Part shown: piece after piece, positions 33,638 through 41,662 of the stretch
Position numbering within the stretch: the first letter of the stretch is position 1
Layout: each line of letters starts with the position of its first letter
Source: a candidate division KSB1 bacterium
GTDB lineage: Bacteria > Zhuqueibacterota > Zhuqueibacteria > Zhuqueibacterales > Zhuqueibacteraceae
Direction of reading: 5' to 3'
NCBI GenBank assembly: GCA_034506175.1
Contig: JAPDQB010000045.1
Span: 1-53,248 of the forward strand
DNA length: 53,248 nucleotides
Translations under genes and position numbers: made by a program
The notes under the pieces: model-generated
Seen by the model: only the letters and a program-made list of their open reading frames with translations
Database searches by the model: none
What the model was told of the DNA's origin: nothing

Positions 33638-35157
33638 TGCGATTCAAAATCAGCTACAAGCTTATTACGGTTGTCGGCGGCGTGGCGATCGTGATCATCG
33701 GTTTCTTCGCCGGGCTTATTTTGAGCTCGCACCGGCAGCAGCTCGTCGCCGATATCGAACGCAGCGCCCATCAGCTCAGCGAAACCGTCAAGAGCAGCAC
33801 CAAATACGACATGCTCTTGAACCAGCGCGAGTCGGTGCATCGCATCATCAACACCATCGGCCAGCAGGAAGGCATCGAGAAAGTGCGCATCTTCAACAAA
33901 GATGGCGAGATTATTTACTCAACCGATTCGCTCGACGTCGGCAAGATGGTGGACAAGAAGGCCGAGGCTTGTTACGCCTGTCACGCCGCCGATCAGCCGT
34001 TGGAAAGATTGCCGATTTCCGAGCGGACGCGCATTTTTCAATCCGCTTCACAACAGCGCACGTTGGGCATCATCAATCCGATTTACAACGAGCCGAGCTG
34101 CTGGCAGAGCAACTGCCACGCGCACGCGCCGGAGCAAAAAGTGCTCGGCGTGCTGGACATTACGATGTCGCTCGCCGAAGTTGATCGCGGCATGCACGCC
34201 AGCCAAATGCGTCTTTTGATGTTTTCGATCATCGCCATCTCCGCCGTAAGCCTGATCATCTACTTGCTCGTGCAAGGCATCGTGCTCAACCCATTGAACC
34301 AAATCATCACCGCCACCAAGCACGTTGCCACCGGCGATCTCAATTATGCCATCAGGCTTGATAAAGGCGATGAGATTGGTGAGTTGGCGAAATCCTTTAA
34401 TGACATGACGCGCCAGCTCGCCGAGACGCAGCGCCAGCTTTATCAATCCGAGAAGCTGGCCTCGATTGGCCGGCTCGCGGCCGGCGTCGCCCACGAAATC
34501 AACAATCCGCTCACCGGCGTGTTGACCTACAGCAGTTATCTGCTCAAGCGCGCCAACGGCCAGCCGGAAATCAAAGACGATTTGGAAGTGATCGTGCGCG
34601 AGACCAAACGCTGCCGCGAAATCATCAAAGGCTTGCTGGATTTTGCCCGGCCCACGCCGCCGGAAAAGCGCCCGAGTGACATCAACGAAGTCATCAAGCG
34701 TTCGGTTCGCATTCTGCAAAATCAGCTCACACGCCATCACATCAAATTGGAACAAAAACTTGATCCGGATTTACCCCCGGTCAATATTGACGTTGATCAA
34801 ATGCAGCAGGTGTTCGTCAACTTGATCTTGAATGCCAAGGATGCGATGGCGGAAAAAGGTGGTACGCTCACGCTCACCACCTCGCGTGCTCATCTCGGGG
34901 AGCCGGGCAAACCGCTTGCTGTGAATGACGGCATTCAAATTCAAGTGCACGACACCGGTTGTGGTATTCCGCCGGAAAATCTTCCCAAGATTTTTGAGCC
35001 GTTTTTTTCGACCAAAGGGCAAAAAGGCAACGGCTTGGGGTTGGCGATTGTGTGGGGCATTGTCGAAAAGCATAATGGCAAAATTACCGTCGAGAGTGAA
35101 GTGGGAAAGGGCACGAGGTTTCGAATTGTGCTGCCGGCGGATGAAATGAAAAAGTAA
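33637..35157 (+). CDS. haem c-containing sensor histidine kinase
   Basis: 506 residues. Helix near residues 9-30, then an extracytoplasmic sensor with two haem-binding motifs, CYACH (Cys112-His116) and CWQSNCH (Cys155-His161, a CX4CH form). A second helix lies around residues 190-212, followed by HAMP, HisKA with phospho-His286 in GVAHEINNPLTGV, and an ATPase domain with NLILNAKDAM, DTGCGIP and KGNGLGLAI. The design predicts redox or ligand sensing by c-haem outside the membrane. It is coupled to the CBS gene before it and followed by an unusual receiver protein. The stop codon lies in a 27-nt-armed inverted repeat. Confidence 0.88.
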   Translation: MRFKISYKLITVVGGVAIVIIGFFAGLILSSHRQQLVADIERSAHQLSETVKSSTKYDMLLNQRESVHRIINTIGQQEGIEKVRIFNKDGEIIYSTDSLDVGKMVDKKAEACYACHAADQPLERLPISERTRIFQSASQQRTLGIINPIYNEPSCWQSNCHAHAPEQKVLGVLDITMSLAEVDRGMHASQMRLLMFSIIAISAVSLIIYLLVQGIVLNPLNQIITATKHVATGDLNYAIRLDKGDEIGELAKSFNDMTRQLAETQRQLYQSEKLASIGRLAAGVAHEINNPLTGVLTYSSYLLKRANGQPEIKDDLEVIVRETKRCREIIKGLLDFARPTPPEKRPSDINEVIKRSVRILQNQLTRHHIKLEQKLDPDLPPVNIDVDQMQQVFVNLILNAKDAMAEKGGTLTLTTSRAHLGEPGKPLAVNDGIQIQVHDTGCGIPPENLPKIFEPFFSTKGQKGNGLGLAIVWGIVEKHNGKITVESEVGKGTRFRIVLPADEMKK

Positions 35158-35212
35158 AACGTCATGCCCAGGGCGTAAAATGACGTTTTACGCCCTGGGC
35201 ATGATGTTTTAC
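35154..35212. repeat. 59-nt near-perfect inverted repeat at the kinase stop
   Basis: Arms 35154-35180 and 35186-35212 are 27 nt with a single mismatch (a G-T pair in RNA) around loop tgacg. Key words are gtaaaacgtcatgcccaggg and its complement. The kinase stop TAA (35155-35157) lies within the left arm. It is the strongest hairpin in the window. Confidence 0.85.
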
Positions 35213-35231
35213 CTCGGAAAGGAGTCACCCA

Positions 35232-36383
35232 ATGGTTGCCATCCTGGTCGTGTCGATGATCGTCGCGTTTATCGTCATCGACATCGTCGTTCGCCTCGCT
35301 TCTGAAAAAATTCGCGAGGCCAAAGCCCGCAAGGAGCGGCTCGCCGCGCTGGACATCGGCTTGAATTTGGATTTTACCCACGAAGCCAAATCGCTTAAAC
35401 GCGTGGACGTTTCCAACCCGCTGGCGCGCATTTTGGCGGTCGATGACGAGCCGGTGGTGCTCGACAGCTTCCGCAAAATTTTGGTGGTCGCCGGTTATGC
35501 GATTGATACCGTCGAAAGCGGCCGCGAAGCGCTCGGGTTGGTGCAAAAATACAAATACGATTTTGTTTTCACCGATCTCAAGATGCCGGAGATGGACGGC
35601 CTTGATGTCGTGAAAGGCGTGAAGCATTTCAGCCCGGAAACCGACGTCGTCGTCATCACCGGTTACGCCACCATCGAGTCCGCGGTCAATGCGATGAAAT
35701 ACGGCGCGATGGATTACGTGCAAAAGCCTTTCACCGAAGACGAATTGGTCGATTTCACCAAGAAATGCCTGATTCGCCGCCAGGACCGCATCGAGAAGCA
35801 ACTCAAGCCGACCGTGCGTCTGGCCACGGCGGAACGGCCGCACGAGCACGAATTCATTTTGCCGGGCGGCGTGTTTATTTCCGAAGGCCACGTGTGGGCC
35901 AACGTCACTGTCCCCGGTCTCGTTCGCGTCGGTATGGATGATTTCGCGCGCAAGATGATCGGCCACATCGACGCCATCGAGTTTCCGGCGAAGGGCAGCC
36001 CGGTGAAAAAAGGCGAACGTTTGTTTGCGATCCGGCAGGGCGAACGCACCGCGATTTTCAAATCGCCCATCTCCGGCAAAATCAATTCAATCAACAGCGA
36101 GCTGGCGCATCATCTCGATTGGCTGGAGAAGCAACCGTATGAAAAGGGCTGGATTTGCTCGATCAAACCCGATCAACTCGCCGCCGAATTGGAGAATATG
36201 AAAATCGGTGAAAAGGCGGCAACGTGGTATCAGGAGGAAATCAAACGGGTTCGAGCGCTGCTCGCGCCGGAAAGCGGCAACGGTCATCTCGGCGGCGTGG
36301 CGGAAACAGCGTCGCTGGTCGAAGGCCAGCTCGAGGAGATGGATGAGAAGACGTGGGAGAAATTTGCGGAATCGTTTTTATGA
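35232..36383 (+). CDS. membrane-anchored receiver fused to an H-protein-like domain
   Basis: 383 residues. N-terminal helix (MVAILVVSMIVAFIVIDIVV), a linker of about 45 residues, then a receiver domain (about 66-185, phospho-acceptor Asp115 in FVFTDLKMPEMDG). After that comes a GcvH-like domain (about 203-320) with GHVWANVTVPGLVRVG, GSPVKKGERLFAI and FKSPISGKI. At the position of the lipoyl-lysine the sequence has Glu271 in RQGERTA, so it is probably not lipoylated. There is no DNA-binding domain, so the output is likely a protein contact at the membrane. It is the natural partner of the haem kinase just upstream. Confidence 0.85.
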   Translation: MVAILVVSMIVAFIVIDIVVRLASEKIREAKARKERLAALDIGLNLDFTHEAKSLKRVDVSNPLARILAVDDEPVVLDSFRKILVVAGYAIDTVESGREALGLVQKYKYDFVFTDLKMPEMDGLDVVKGVKHFSPETDVVVITGYATIESAVNAMKYGAMDYVQKPFTEDELVDFTKKCLIRRQDRIEKQLKPTVRLATAERPHEHEFILPGGVFISEGHVWANVTVPGLVRVGMDDFARKMIGHIDAIEFPAKGSPVKKGERLFAIRQGERTAIFKSPISGKINSINSELAHHLDWLEKQPYEKGWICSIKPDQLAAELENMKIGEKAATWYQEEIKRVRALLAPESGNGHLGGVAETASLVEGQLEEMDEKTWEKFAESFL

Positions 36384-36391
36384 GAAATGAA

Positions 36392-36417
36392 AACCCTAAA
36401 ATTAATTTTGTAGGGTT
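36392..36417. terminator. probable bidirectional terminator
   Basis: Arms aacccta (36392-36398) and tagggtt (36411-36417) with an A/T-rich centre. It lies 9 nt after the receiver/H-protein stop and at the 3' end of a small minus-strand gene, so it can serve converging transcripts. Confidence 0.5.
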
Positions 36418-36520
36418 ATACCTGTTTGTCGGTCTTTTGAGGACGGTCGAGAAGAATAATGATAAGACCAACAAGTGCAATGCTAAACCCTACAATTGCA
36501 ATTATCCATCTCGGATCCAT
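36416..36520 (-). CDS. 34-residue single-helix membrane protein
   Basis: A very short frame reading MDPRWIIAIVGFSIALVG, then LIIILLDRPQKTDKQV and stop. There is one strong hydrophobic helix and a charged tail. A gcgaggcgaact stretch precedes the ATG as a ribosome-binding site. It is convergent with the receiver/H-protein gene and downstream of another small minus-strand membrane protein. Short size keeps confidence moderate. Confidence 0.5.
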   Translation of the reverse strand: MDPRWIIAIVGFSIALVGLIIILLDRPQKTDKQV

Positions 36521-36590
36521 AGTTCGCCTCGCTAAAAGATTTAGAATGCTGGCTGAAAATTTTGAGTTGATCATTTTAATGGACACCGGG

Positions 36591-36788
36591 CTATTTCTTT
36601 CTGAACAACCAACGTGCGAATAAAAGATTTATCAGCGCTGCAATCATTCCTGCAGCAACAATTTTCCAATTCGTCGGTTTTCCTGAAAGAATTTCTCCAG
36701 CAACGACACCGGCAACAAGAATTTGGCTCACATTGCTGAAGTATTCGCCAAATTTTTCGCGCTGTTTTTCATTGAGCTGAATTCGCAT
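36591..36788 (-). CDS. small membrane protein, DUF6722-like
   Basis: 65 residues: a charged N-terminus (MRIQLNEKQREKFGEYF) and two short helices (QILVAGVVAGEIL and IVAAGMIAALINLLFARWLF). This pattern recalls DUF6722-type proteins, from memory only. It is probably expressed with the 34-residue gene 70 nt downstream. Function unknown. Confidence 0.55.
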   Translation of the reverse strand: MRIQLNEKQREKFGEYFSNVSQILVAGVVAGEILSGKPTNWKIVAAGMIAALINLLFARWLFRKK

Positions 36789-36868
36789 AGATCAACTTAA
36801 ATAACCTTCGTCATAAAATCAAGATGATTCTCACAATGATCAGAGAAGCATTATAAAACCGGAATAAT

Positions 36869-37231
36869 ATGAAAAGTTCTGTTGGCTGGACATGGCACTT
36901 GCTGGCGGGCGTGGCGCTCGCCTTCCTGCTCGGCATGCACATGTTCATCATGCACCTCGATGACGTGTTCAAATTTGCCGGTGTGGACACCACCAGAGCC
37001 GTCAGCTTTGCCGCCGTGGTTGATCGTGGCAGGCAAGTATCCTTTATGGTCAGCTACGTCTTGCTCCTGGCCGCCGCGCTGTATCACGGCTTGTATGGCT
37101 TGCGCACGGTGATTTTTGAGCTGACGCTCGCGCCGCGCGTCGAGAAAATGATCACGATGCTTTTCTTCGTCATCGGCATGGCGTTGTTTGTTTACGGCAC
37201 GGTGGTGGCGGTTTCGGCGTATCGCGCGTAA
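36869..37231 (+). CDS. sdhD: succinate dehydrogenase/fumarate reductase membrane anchor
   Basis: 120 residues with three helices: a first around WHLLAGVALAFLLGMHMFIM, a second VSFMVSYVLLLAAALYHGLYG, and a third ITMLFFVIGMALFVYGTVVA. Histidines in MHMFIMHLDD and YHGLYGLR could ligate haem b or contact quinone. It precedes sdhB and sdhA, while the other membrane subunit follows sdhA, an unusual split arrangement. The start has gaataat only. The stop TAA begins a GTAACGCGTAAGG repeat. Confidence 0.8.
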   Translation: MKSSVGWTWHLLAGVALAFLLGMHMFIMHLDDVFKFAGVDTTRAVSFAAVVDRGRQVSFMVSYVLLLAAALYHGLYGLRTVIFELTLAPRVEKMITMLFFVIGMALFVYGTVVAVSAYRA

Positions 37232-37265
37232 CGCGTAAGGCGTAACACGTAAGGCGTAATTTACG
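37227..37265. repeat. CGTAAGGCGTAA repeat at the sdhD stop
   Basis: Tandem cgtaacgcgtaaggcgtaac words begin in the sdhD stop codon and run to 10 nt before the sdhB start. It is of the same general type as the ACGTAAA elements but without a long complementary arm. Confidence 0.5.
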
Positions 37266-37274
37266 GATGAGGCG

Positions 37275-38087
37275 ATGAACATTCAAAACGTCAAATGCAA
37301 AATCTTTCGGTATGATGGCCGGGGGCGGCCGCGCTGGGAGACGTTTGAAATTCCCGTGGCGCGCGGGATGACCGTGCTCGATGGTTTGGCGCATCTCAAA
37401 GAGCACAAAGACAGCACATTGGCGTGGCGCAGCTCGTGCCGGATGGGAATTTGCGGATCGTGCGGGATGCTGATCAACGGCCGGCCGAAGCTTGCCTGCC
37501 AAACGCAGATTCTCGAAATCAAAGCGCCGTTAGTGCTGGAGCCCTTGCCGAATTTTTCGGTGATTCGCGATTTGGTGCCGGATTTGATCGAGATGTTCGA
37601 GAAGCATCGTCGCGTGAAACCGTGGATCATTCGCCGTGACAGTTACGAATTGGAGAAGCCGGCCAACGAATATTTGCAAAGCGCTGAAGAGATGGAGAAA
37701 TATTTTCAATTCTCCTATTGCATCAAATGCGGCTTGTGCATGTCCGCCTGTCCGACGCTGGCCACGGACGCGCGCTATCTCGGGCCGCAACCGTTGGCAC
37801 AGGCGTTTCGCTACATTGCCGATTCGCGCGACGAGGGTTTTGCCGAGCGGTCGCGGCCGGTGCTCAGCGAAGGCGGCCCCTGGCGCTGCCACTTTGCCGG
37901 TGAGTGCTCGCAAGTCTGCCCGAAGCACGTCGATCCGGCGCTGGCGGTTCAACTGATGAAACGCGAGATTCTCCTGCGCACGTTTCGTTTGAAAAAAAGC
38001 CAGCCCGGCGCGCCGATTGCGCCCAAAATCATCGAAGCCAGGCCCCGTCCGGATATTCCACCAGCGCCGGAGAGAACCGTAAGGTAG
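37275..38087 (+). CDS. sdhB: succinate dehydrogenase/fumarate reductase iron-sulfur subunit
   Basis: 270 residues. An N-terminal [2Fe-2S] ferredoxin part has SSCRMGICGSCGMLING, and the C-terminal part has cysteine sets CIKCGLCMSACP and CHFAGECSQVCPKHVDP for the other clusters. A proline-rich tail of about 35 residues extends the C-terminus. It passes electrons between the flavoprotein and the membrane anchors. Its stop codon abuts a perfect 8-nt-armed hairpin. Confidence 0.93.
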   Translation: MNIQNVKCKIFRYDGRGRPRWETFEIPVARGMTVLDGLAHLKEHKDSTLAWRSSCRMGICGSCGMLINGRPKLACQTQILEIKAPLVLEPLPNFSVIRDLVPDLIEMFEKHRRVKPWIIRRDSYELEKPANEYLQSAEEMEKYFQFSYCIKCGLCMSACPTLATDARYLGPQPLAQAFRYIADSRDEGFAERSRPVLSEGGPWRCHFAGECSQVCPKHVDPALAVQLMKREILLRTFRLKKSQPGAPIAPKIIEARPRPDIPPAPERTVR

Positions 38088-38106
38088 CCCAGACAGCTTG
38101 TCTGGG
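38085..38106 (+). terminator. hairpin at the sdhB stop codon
   Basis: Perfect arms cccagaca (38088-38095) and tgtctggg (38099-38106) with a 3-nt loop, beginning directly after the sdhB TAG. No T tract follows, so it may be a processing or stability hairpin rather than a true terminator. A GGCAAAATGATT-like repeat fills the rest of the gap to sdhA. Confidence 0.5.
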
Positions 38107-38229
38107 ATGCGGATGAAGGAAAAAATGATGACAAAAAGATTTTGGACAAAACCATTACAAAAAATTATTTTGCCCATAATAGTTTTGCTTTTTGAAAATA
38201 TGCCTCAATAATTGCAAAAACCGATTTTC

Positions 38230-39951
38230 ATGGAAAACTCAATTCAACACGACGTTCTCATTCTCGGCTCCGGCCTCGCCGGTTTGCGCGCGGCGGTGGA
38301 AATGGCGCGTCGCAGCAACGGCAGGTTGAGCATCGGCCTCGTCTCCAAAGTGCAGCTCATGCGCTCGCACTCGGTGGCGGCGGAAGGAGGGACCGCCGCC
38401 ATGATGCGGCCGGAAGAAGGCGATTCATTCGAGTTGCACGCCTGGGACACGGTGAAAGGCTCGGACTTTCTCGCGGATCAAGACGTGGTGGAGCTGTTCG
38501 TCAAAAAAGCGCCGGAGGAAATCATTCAGCTCGAGCATTGGGGCATTCCGTGGTCGCGCCGCGATGATGGCCGGATCGATCAGCGGCCGTTCGGCGGGCA
38601 CAGTTTTCCGCGCGCGGTTTATGCGGCGGACAAGACCGGCTTCTTCGAGATGCAAACGCTTTACGATACGCTGCTCAAGTTTGATAATTGGAAACGCTAC
38701 GACGAGTGGTTCATCACCGCCATTGCGATTGAAGACAATCAGTTCCGCGGCCTCGTCGGGTTGGATGTGACGACTGGCAAATTTCATACGCTTGTTGGCA
38801 AAGCACTGATCATTGCTGCTGGCGGCGCCGGCACCTTGTATGGCTTCACCACGTATTCGCAGACCGTGACCGGCGATGGCCTGGCGATGGCGTATCGCGC
38901 CGGACTCGCGCTGGAAGATATGGAATTCATCCAATTTCATCCGACCGGCTTGGTGCCTTCCGGCATTCTCATCTCTGAAGCGGCGCGCGGTGAAGGCGGC
39001 TATCTCATCAATAAAAATGGCGAGCGTTTTATGGAGCGTTACGCCAAAGGCAAAATGGAACTGGCGCCGCGCGATATGGTGTCGCGCTCGATGATCACCG
39101 AAATCGAAGAGGGGCGCGGCTTGAAGACGGCGGAGGGAAGAAATTATTTGCAGCTCGATCTCCGCCATCTTGGCGAAGCGAAAATCAACGAACGCCTGCC
39201 GTTTATTCGCGAGCTGGCGATGCAATTCGTCGGCATCGACCCGGTGCACGAGCCGATTCCGATTCATCCGGTGGCGCATTATTCGATGGGCGGCATCGCG
39301 TGCGACATCAACGGCGCGACTGCGGTGGAAGGTATCTGGGTTGCCGGCGAAGCCGCTTGCACGAGCTTGCACGGCGCCAATCGTCTTGGCTCCAATTCCA
39401 CCGCCGAGTGTTTGGTATGGGGACAAATCACCGGCGAGCAGGTGGTGGAGAAATATTGGCATAGTGGCGTGGCGTTTCCCAAGCTGTCGGCGGCTTTTGT
39501 GAAAGAGCAGGAAGAGCGGCTCGAACATTGGCTCTCAAACAGCACGGGCACGGAAAATCTCTACGCGCTGCGCCGCGAGCTGCGGCAGACGATGGATGAC
39601 GACGTCGGCGTCTTTCGCACCGGCGAAGAATTGCAACAGGCTTTGAGCAAAATTCAATCATTCAAACTGCGCTATCGAAATATTCGCGTCCGCGATGCCA
39701 ATCGCGTTTACAACACCGATCTCATTGCGGCATTGGAATTGGGCAATCTGCTCGATTTGGCGGAAGTTGCCGTGGCCTCGGCGCTTGCGCGGCAGGAGTC
39801 TCGCGGGGCGCATGCCCGGCGTGATTTTGCTGAACGCGACGATGAGAACTGGCTCAAACACACATTGGCGCATTTCACGCTGGAAGGACCAAAGTTGAGT
39901 TACAAACCGGCGCGGATTACGATGTGGAAGCCGGTGGAGAGGAAGTATTAG
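38230..39951 (+). CDS. sdhA: succinate dehydrogenase/fumarate reductase flavoprotein subunit
   Basis: 573 residues. FAD-binding LILGSGLAGLRAAVEMA at the N-terminus, SHSVAAEGGTAAM with the histidine that covalently binds FAD in the family, HPTGLVPSGILISEAARGEGG, and the active-site region HPVAHYSMGGIACDINGAT. Sequence alone does not tell the direction (succinate oxidation or fumarate reduction). ATG at 38230 (MENSIQ) is preferred over TTG at 38212. It sits between the Fe-S subunit and the cytochrome b subunit. Confidence 0.94.
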   Translation: MENSIQHDVLILGSGLAGLRAAVEMARRSNGRLSIGLVSKVQLMRSHSVAAEGGTAAMMRPEEGDSFELHAWDTVKGSDFLADQDVVELFVKKAPEEIIQLEHWGIPWSRRDDGRIDQRPFGGHSFPRAVYAADKTGFFEMQTLYDTLLKFDNWKRYDEWFITAIAIEDNQFRGLVGLDVTTGKFHTLVGKALIIAAGGAGTLYGFTTYSQTVTGDGLAMAYRAGLALEDMEFIQFHPTGLVPSGILISEAARGEGGYLINKNGERFMERYAKGKMELAPRDMVSRSMITEIEEGRGLKTAEGRNYLQLDLRHLGEAKINERLPFIRELAMQFVGIDPVHEPIPIHPVAHYSMGGIACDINGATAVEGIWVAGEAACTSLHGANRLGSNSTAECLVWGQITGEQVVEKYWHSGVAFPKLSAAFVKEQEERLEHWLSNSTGTENLYALRRELRQTMDDDVGVFRTGEELQQALSKIQSFKLRYRNIRVRDANRVYNTDLIAALELGNLLDLAEVAVASALARQESRGAHARRDFAERDDENWLKHTLAHFTLEGPKLSYKPARITMWKPVERKY

Positions 39952-39983
39952 TTGCTGGTTGCTCGTTGCGTGTTAAACATTAA

Positions 39984-40040
39984 TAATTGTCAATTCACAA
40001 TTAACAATTGTCAATTGCTAATTGTGAATTGCTAATTGCA
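39984..40040. repeat. AATTG-word inverted repeat between sdhA and sdhC
   Basis: aattgtcaattcacaatta and taattgtgaattgctaatt are complementary with two mismatches, and caattg words lie between. It resembles low-complexity intergenic repeats and the element at 13003. Confidence 0.6.
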
Positions 40041-40086
40041 AATGAATTTGATTGCGGCTGAAAAGTCATGTTTAAAGAGATATGAC

Positions 40087-40527
40087 ATGAAATCCAACGA
40101 TATACAAAAACTGCCCAACCAGCTCGGCCTGTGGGGCTGGCTCGGCGGCGGGCGATACGGCATCGAGCGCTATGCATATTCTTTGCACCGGCTCACCGGC
40201 ATCGTGCTCATTCTCTATTTGCCCCTTCATTTATATATCACCAGCGTCCGGCTGCAAGGCGAGGCGGCATGGGAGAATCTGATGGCGCGCTTCGACACAC
40301 CGCTGATGCACGTGATGGAATATTTGCTGTTCGGCGCGTTTCTGTTCCACGGCTTCAACGGCCTGCGCTTGTTTTTCACCGAGCTGGGCTTTTTTGTCGG
40401 TAAGCCGGGACACCCGGAGCCGCCGTATCGAACTTCGATTCATCGCCAACGCCCGGCGTTTATCGTTGCGATGTTGCTGGCCGGCGCGTTTTTTGTGATC
40501 GGGGCGATTGACTTTTTCGGGTTTTGA
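40087..40527 (+). CDS. sdhC: succinate dehydrogenase cytochrome b subunit
   Basis: 146 residues with three helices and the SdhC signature YSLHRLTGIVLILYLPLHLY. Another His-containing stretch is FLFHGFNGLRLFF. These histidines are candidate haem b and quinone-site residues. ATG at 40087 (MKSNDIQ) has aaagagatatgac upstream. An in-frame start at 40036 would read through repeat sequence. Confidence 0.87.
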   Translation: MKSNDIQKLPNQLGLWGWLGGGRYGIERYAYSLHRLTGIVLILYLPLHLYITSVRLQGEAAWENLMARFDTPLMHVMEYLLFGAFLFHGFNGLRLFFTELGFFVGKPGHPEPPYRTSIHRQRPAFIVAMLLAGAFFVIGAIDFFGF

Positions 40528-40529
40528 AA

Positions 40530-40575
40530 TCTGCGGAATAAATTCCGCAACCATGAGATGGAAGTCGCCTGAAGG
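40530..40575. repeat. short palindromes after sdhC
   Basis: gcggaataaattccgc and agtcgcctgaaggcgact follow the stop codon. The second shares the CCTGAAGG core of the palindromic family found in hypF and after ptb. Confidence 0.5.
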
Positions 40576-40618
40576 CGACTGTTTACTGATAGTTCTATAT
40601 GAAGTGTAAAAACAGAAA

Positions 40619-41662
40619 ATGCATGCCACAATGCAAAAACCCATATCATCTCAAAGCCGCCAAAGCAGGCGGCTTCAGCCGTTTTGCAAGTCTCAGCCTG
40701 ATGATTTATCATCGGGTGAAAATCGCTACCTCTTCGGCCCGGTGCATTCGCGCCGGCTCGGCAACTCGCTGGGCGTCGATTTGGTGCCGGCGAAAACGTG
40801 CACGTTCAACTGCATTTTTTGCCAGCTCGGCCGGACGACGCAACAAACCCTCGAACGCAAAGAATATGTGCCCGCTGCCGCGGTGATGGCAGAGTTGGAA
40901 GCGTTTCTTGAAAACGGCGGCGAGGCGGATTATATCACCTTCTCCGGCTCCGGCGAGCCGACGCTGCACAGCAAGATCGGTGAGATGATCGCGCAGACGA
41001 AGAAGATGACAAAGATTCCCGTCGCGGTGCTCACCTGCGGCGCGTTGCTGTATGACCCCCAAGTGCGCCGGGAGTTGACGCCGGCGGATGTCGTGCTGCC
41101 TTCGTTAAGCACGGTCTCGCCCGAGACCTTTCACGCGCTCAACCGGCCGCACGGCAGACTGCATCTGGAAGAAATCATCGTGGGCATGAAAAATTTCCGG
41201 CAGGAATACACCGGCAAAATTTGGCTGGAAGTTATGCTCGTCAAAGGCCTCAATGATGGCATGCAGGAAATGGCGCGGCTGCGCGAGGTTATCGCCGAGA
41301 TCAAGCCGGATAAAATTCATCTCAACACCGTGGTTCGCCCGCCGGTGGAGACGGATGTCAAGCCACTCGCCGAAGCGGAGTTGCGCCAATTGCAAACGGT
41401 GCTTGGAGCCAACGTCGAAATCATCGCCGAGCGGCCCGAGATGCCGGCGCCCTCGGTCGGGCATCTGGTGGTGCACGATCTGCTGCAACTGCTGGCGCGT
41501 CATCCCGCCACCTTGAGCGAGATTTCCGAGAGCTTGAATTGCAAGCAGGAAATCATCTCGCTGGTGCTGAACGCGTTGATGGAGTCCGGAACCGTGGAGG
41601 AGCGGGAGCATCAGGGCAAAAAATTTTACGCGGCGGTCTTTTCACATGAGCGAAAATTTTGA
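40619..41662 (+). CDS. radical SAM protein with C-terminal winged-helix domain
   Basis: 347 residues. The radical SAM motif CTFNCIFCQ (Cys61, Cys65, Cys68) follows a FGPVHSRRLGNSLGVDLVP stretch seen in this MoaA-like group. The C-terminal ~60 residues (LLARHPATLSEISESLNCKQ to KKFYAAV) look like a winged helix. The first ~30 residues are encoded over a gccgccaaagcaggcggc hairpin, yet no better downstream in-frame start exists, so the start is uncertain. It overlaps the MvhD-like gene by 17 nt. The substrate is unknown. Confidence 0.85.
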   Translation: MHATMQKPISSQSRQSRRLQPFCKSQPDDLSSGENRYLFGPVHSRRLGNSLGVDLVPAKTCTFNCIFCQLGRTTQQTLERKEYVPAAAVMAELEAFLENGGEADYITFSGSGEPTLHSKIGEMIAQTKKMTKIPVAVLTCGALLYDPQVRRELTPADVVLPSLSTVSPETFHALNRPHGRLHLEEIIVGMKNFRQEYTGKIWLEVMLVKGLNDGMQEMARLREVIAEIKPDKIHLNTVVRPPVETDVKPLAEAELRQLQTVLGANVEIIAERPEMPAPSVGHLVVHDLLQLLARHPATLSEISESLNCKQEIISLVLNALMESGTVEEREHQGKKFYAAVFSHERKF

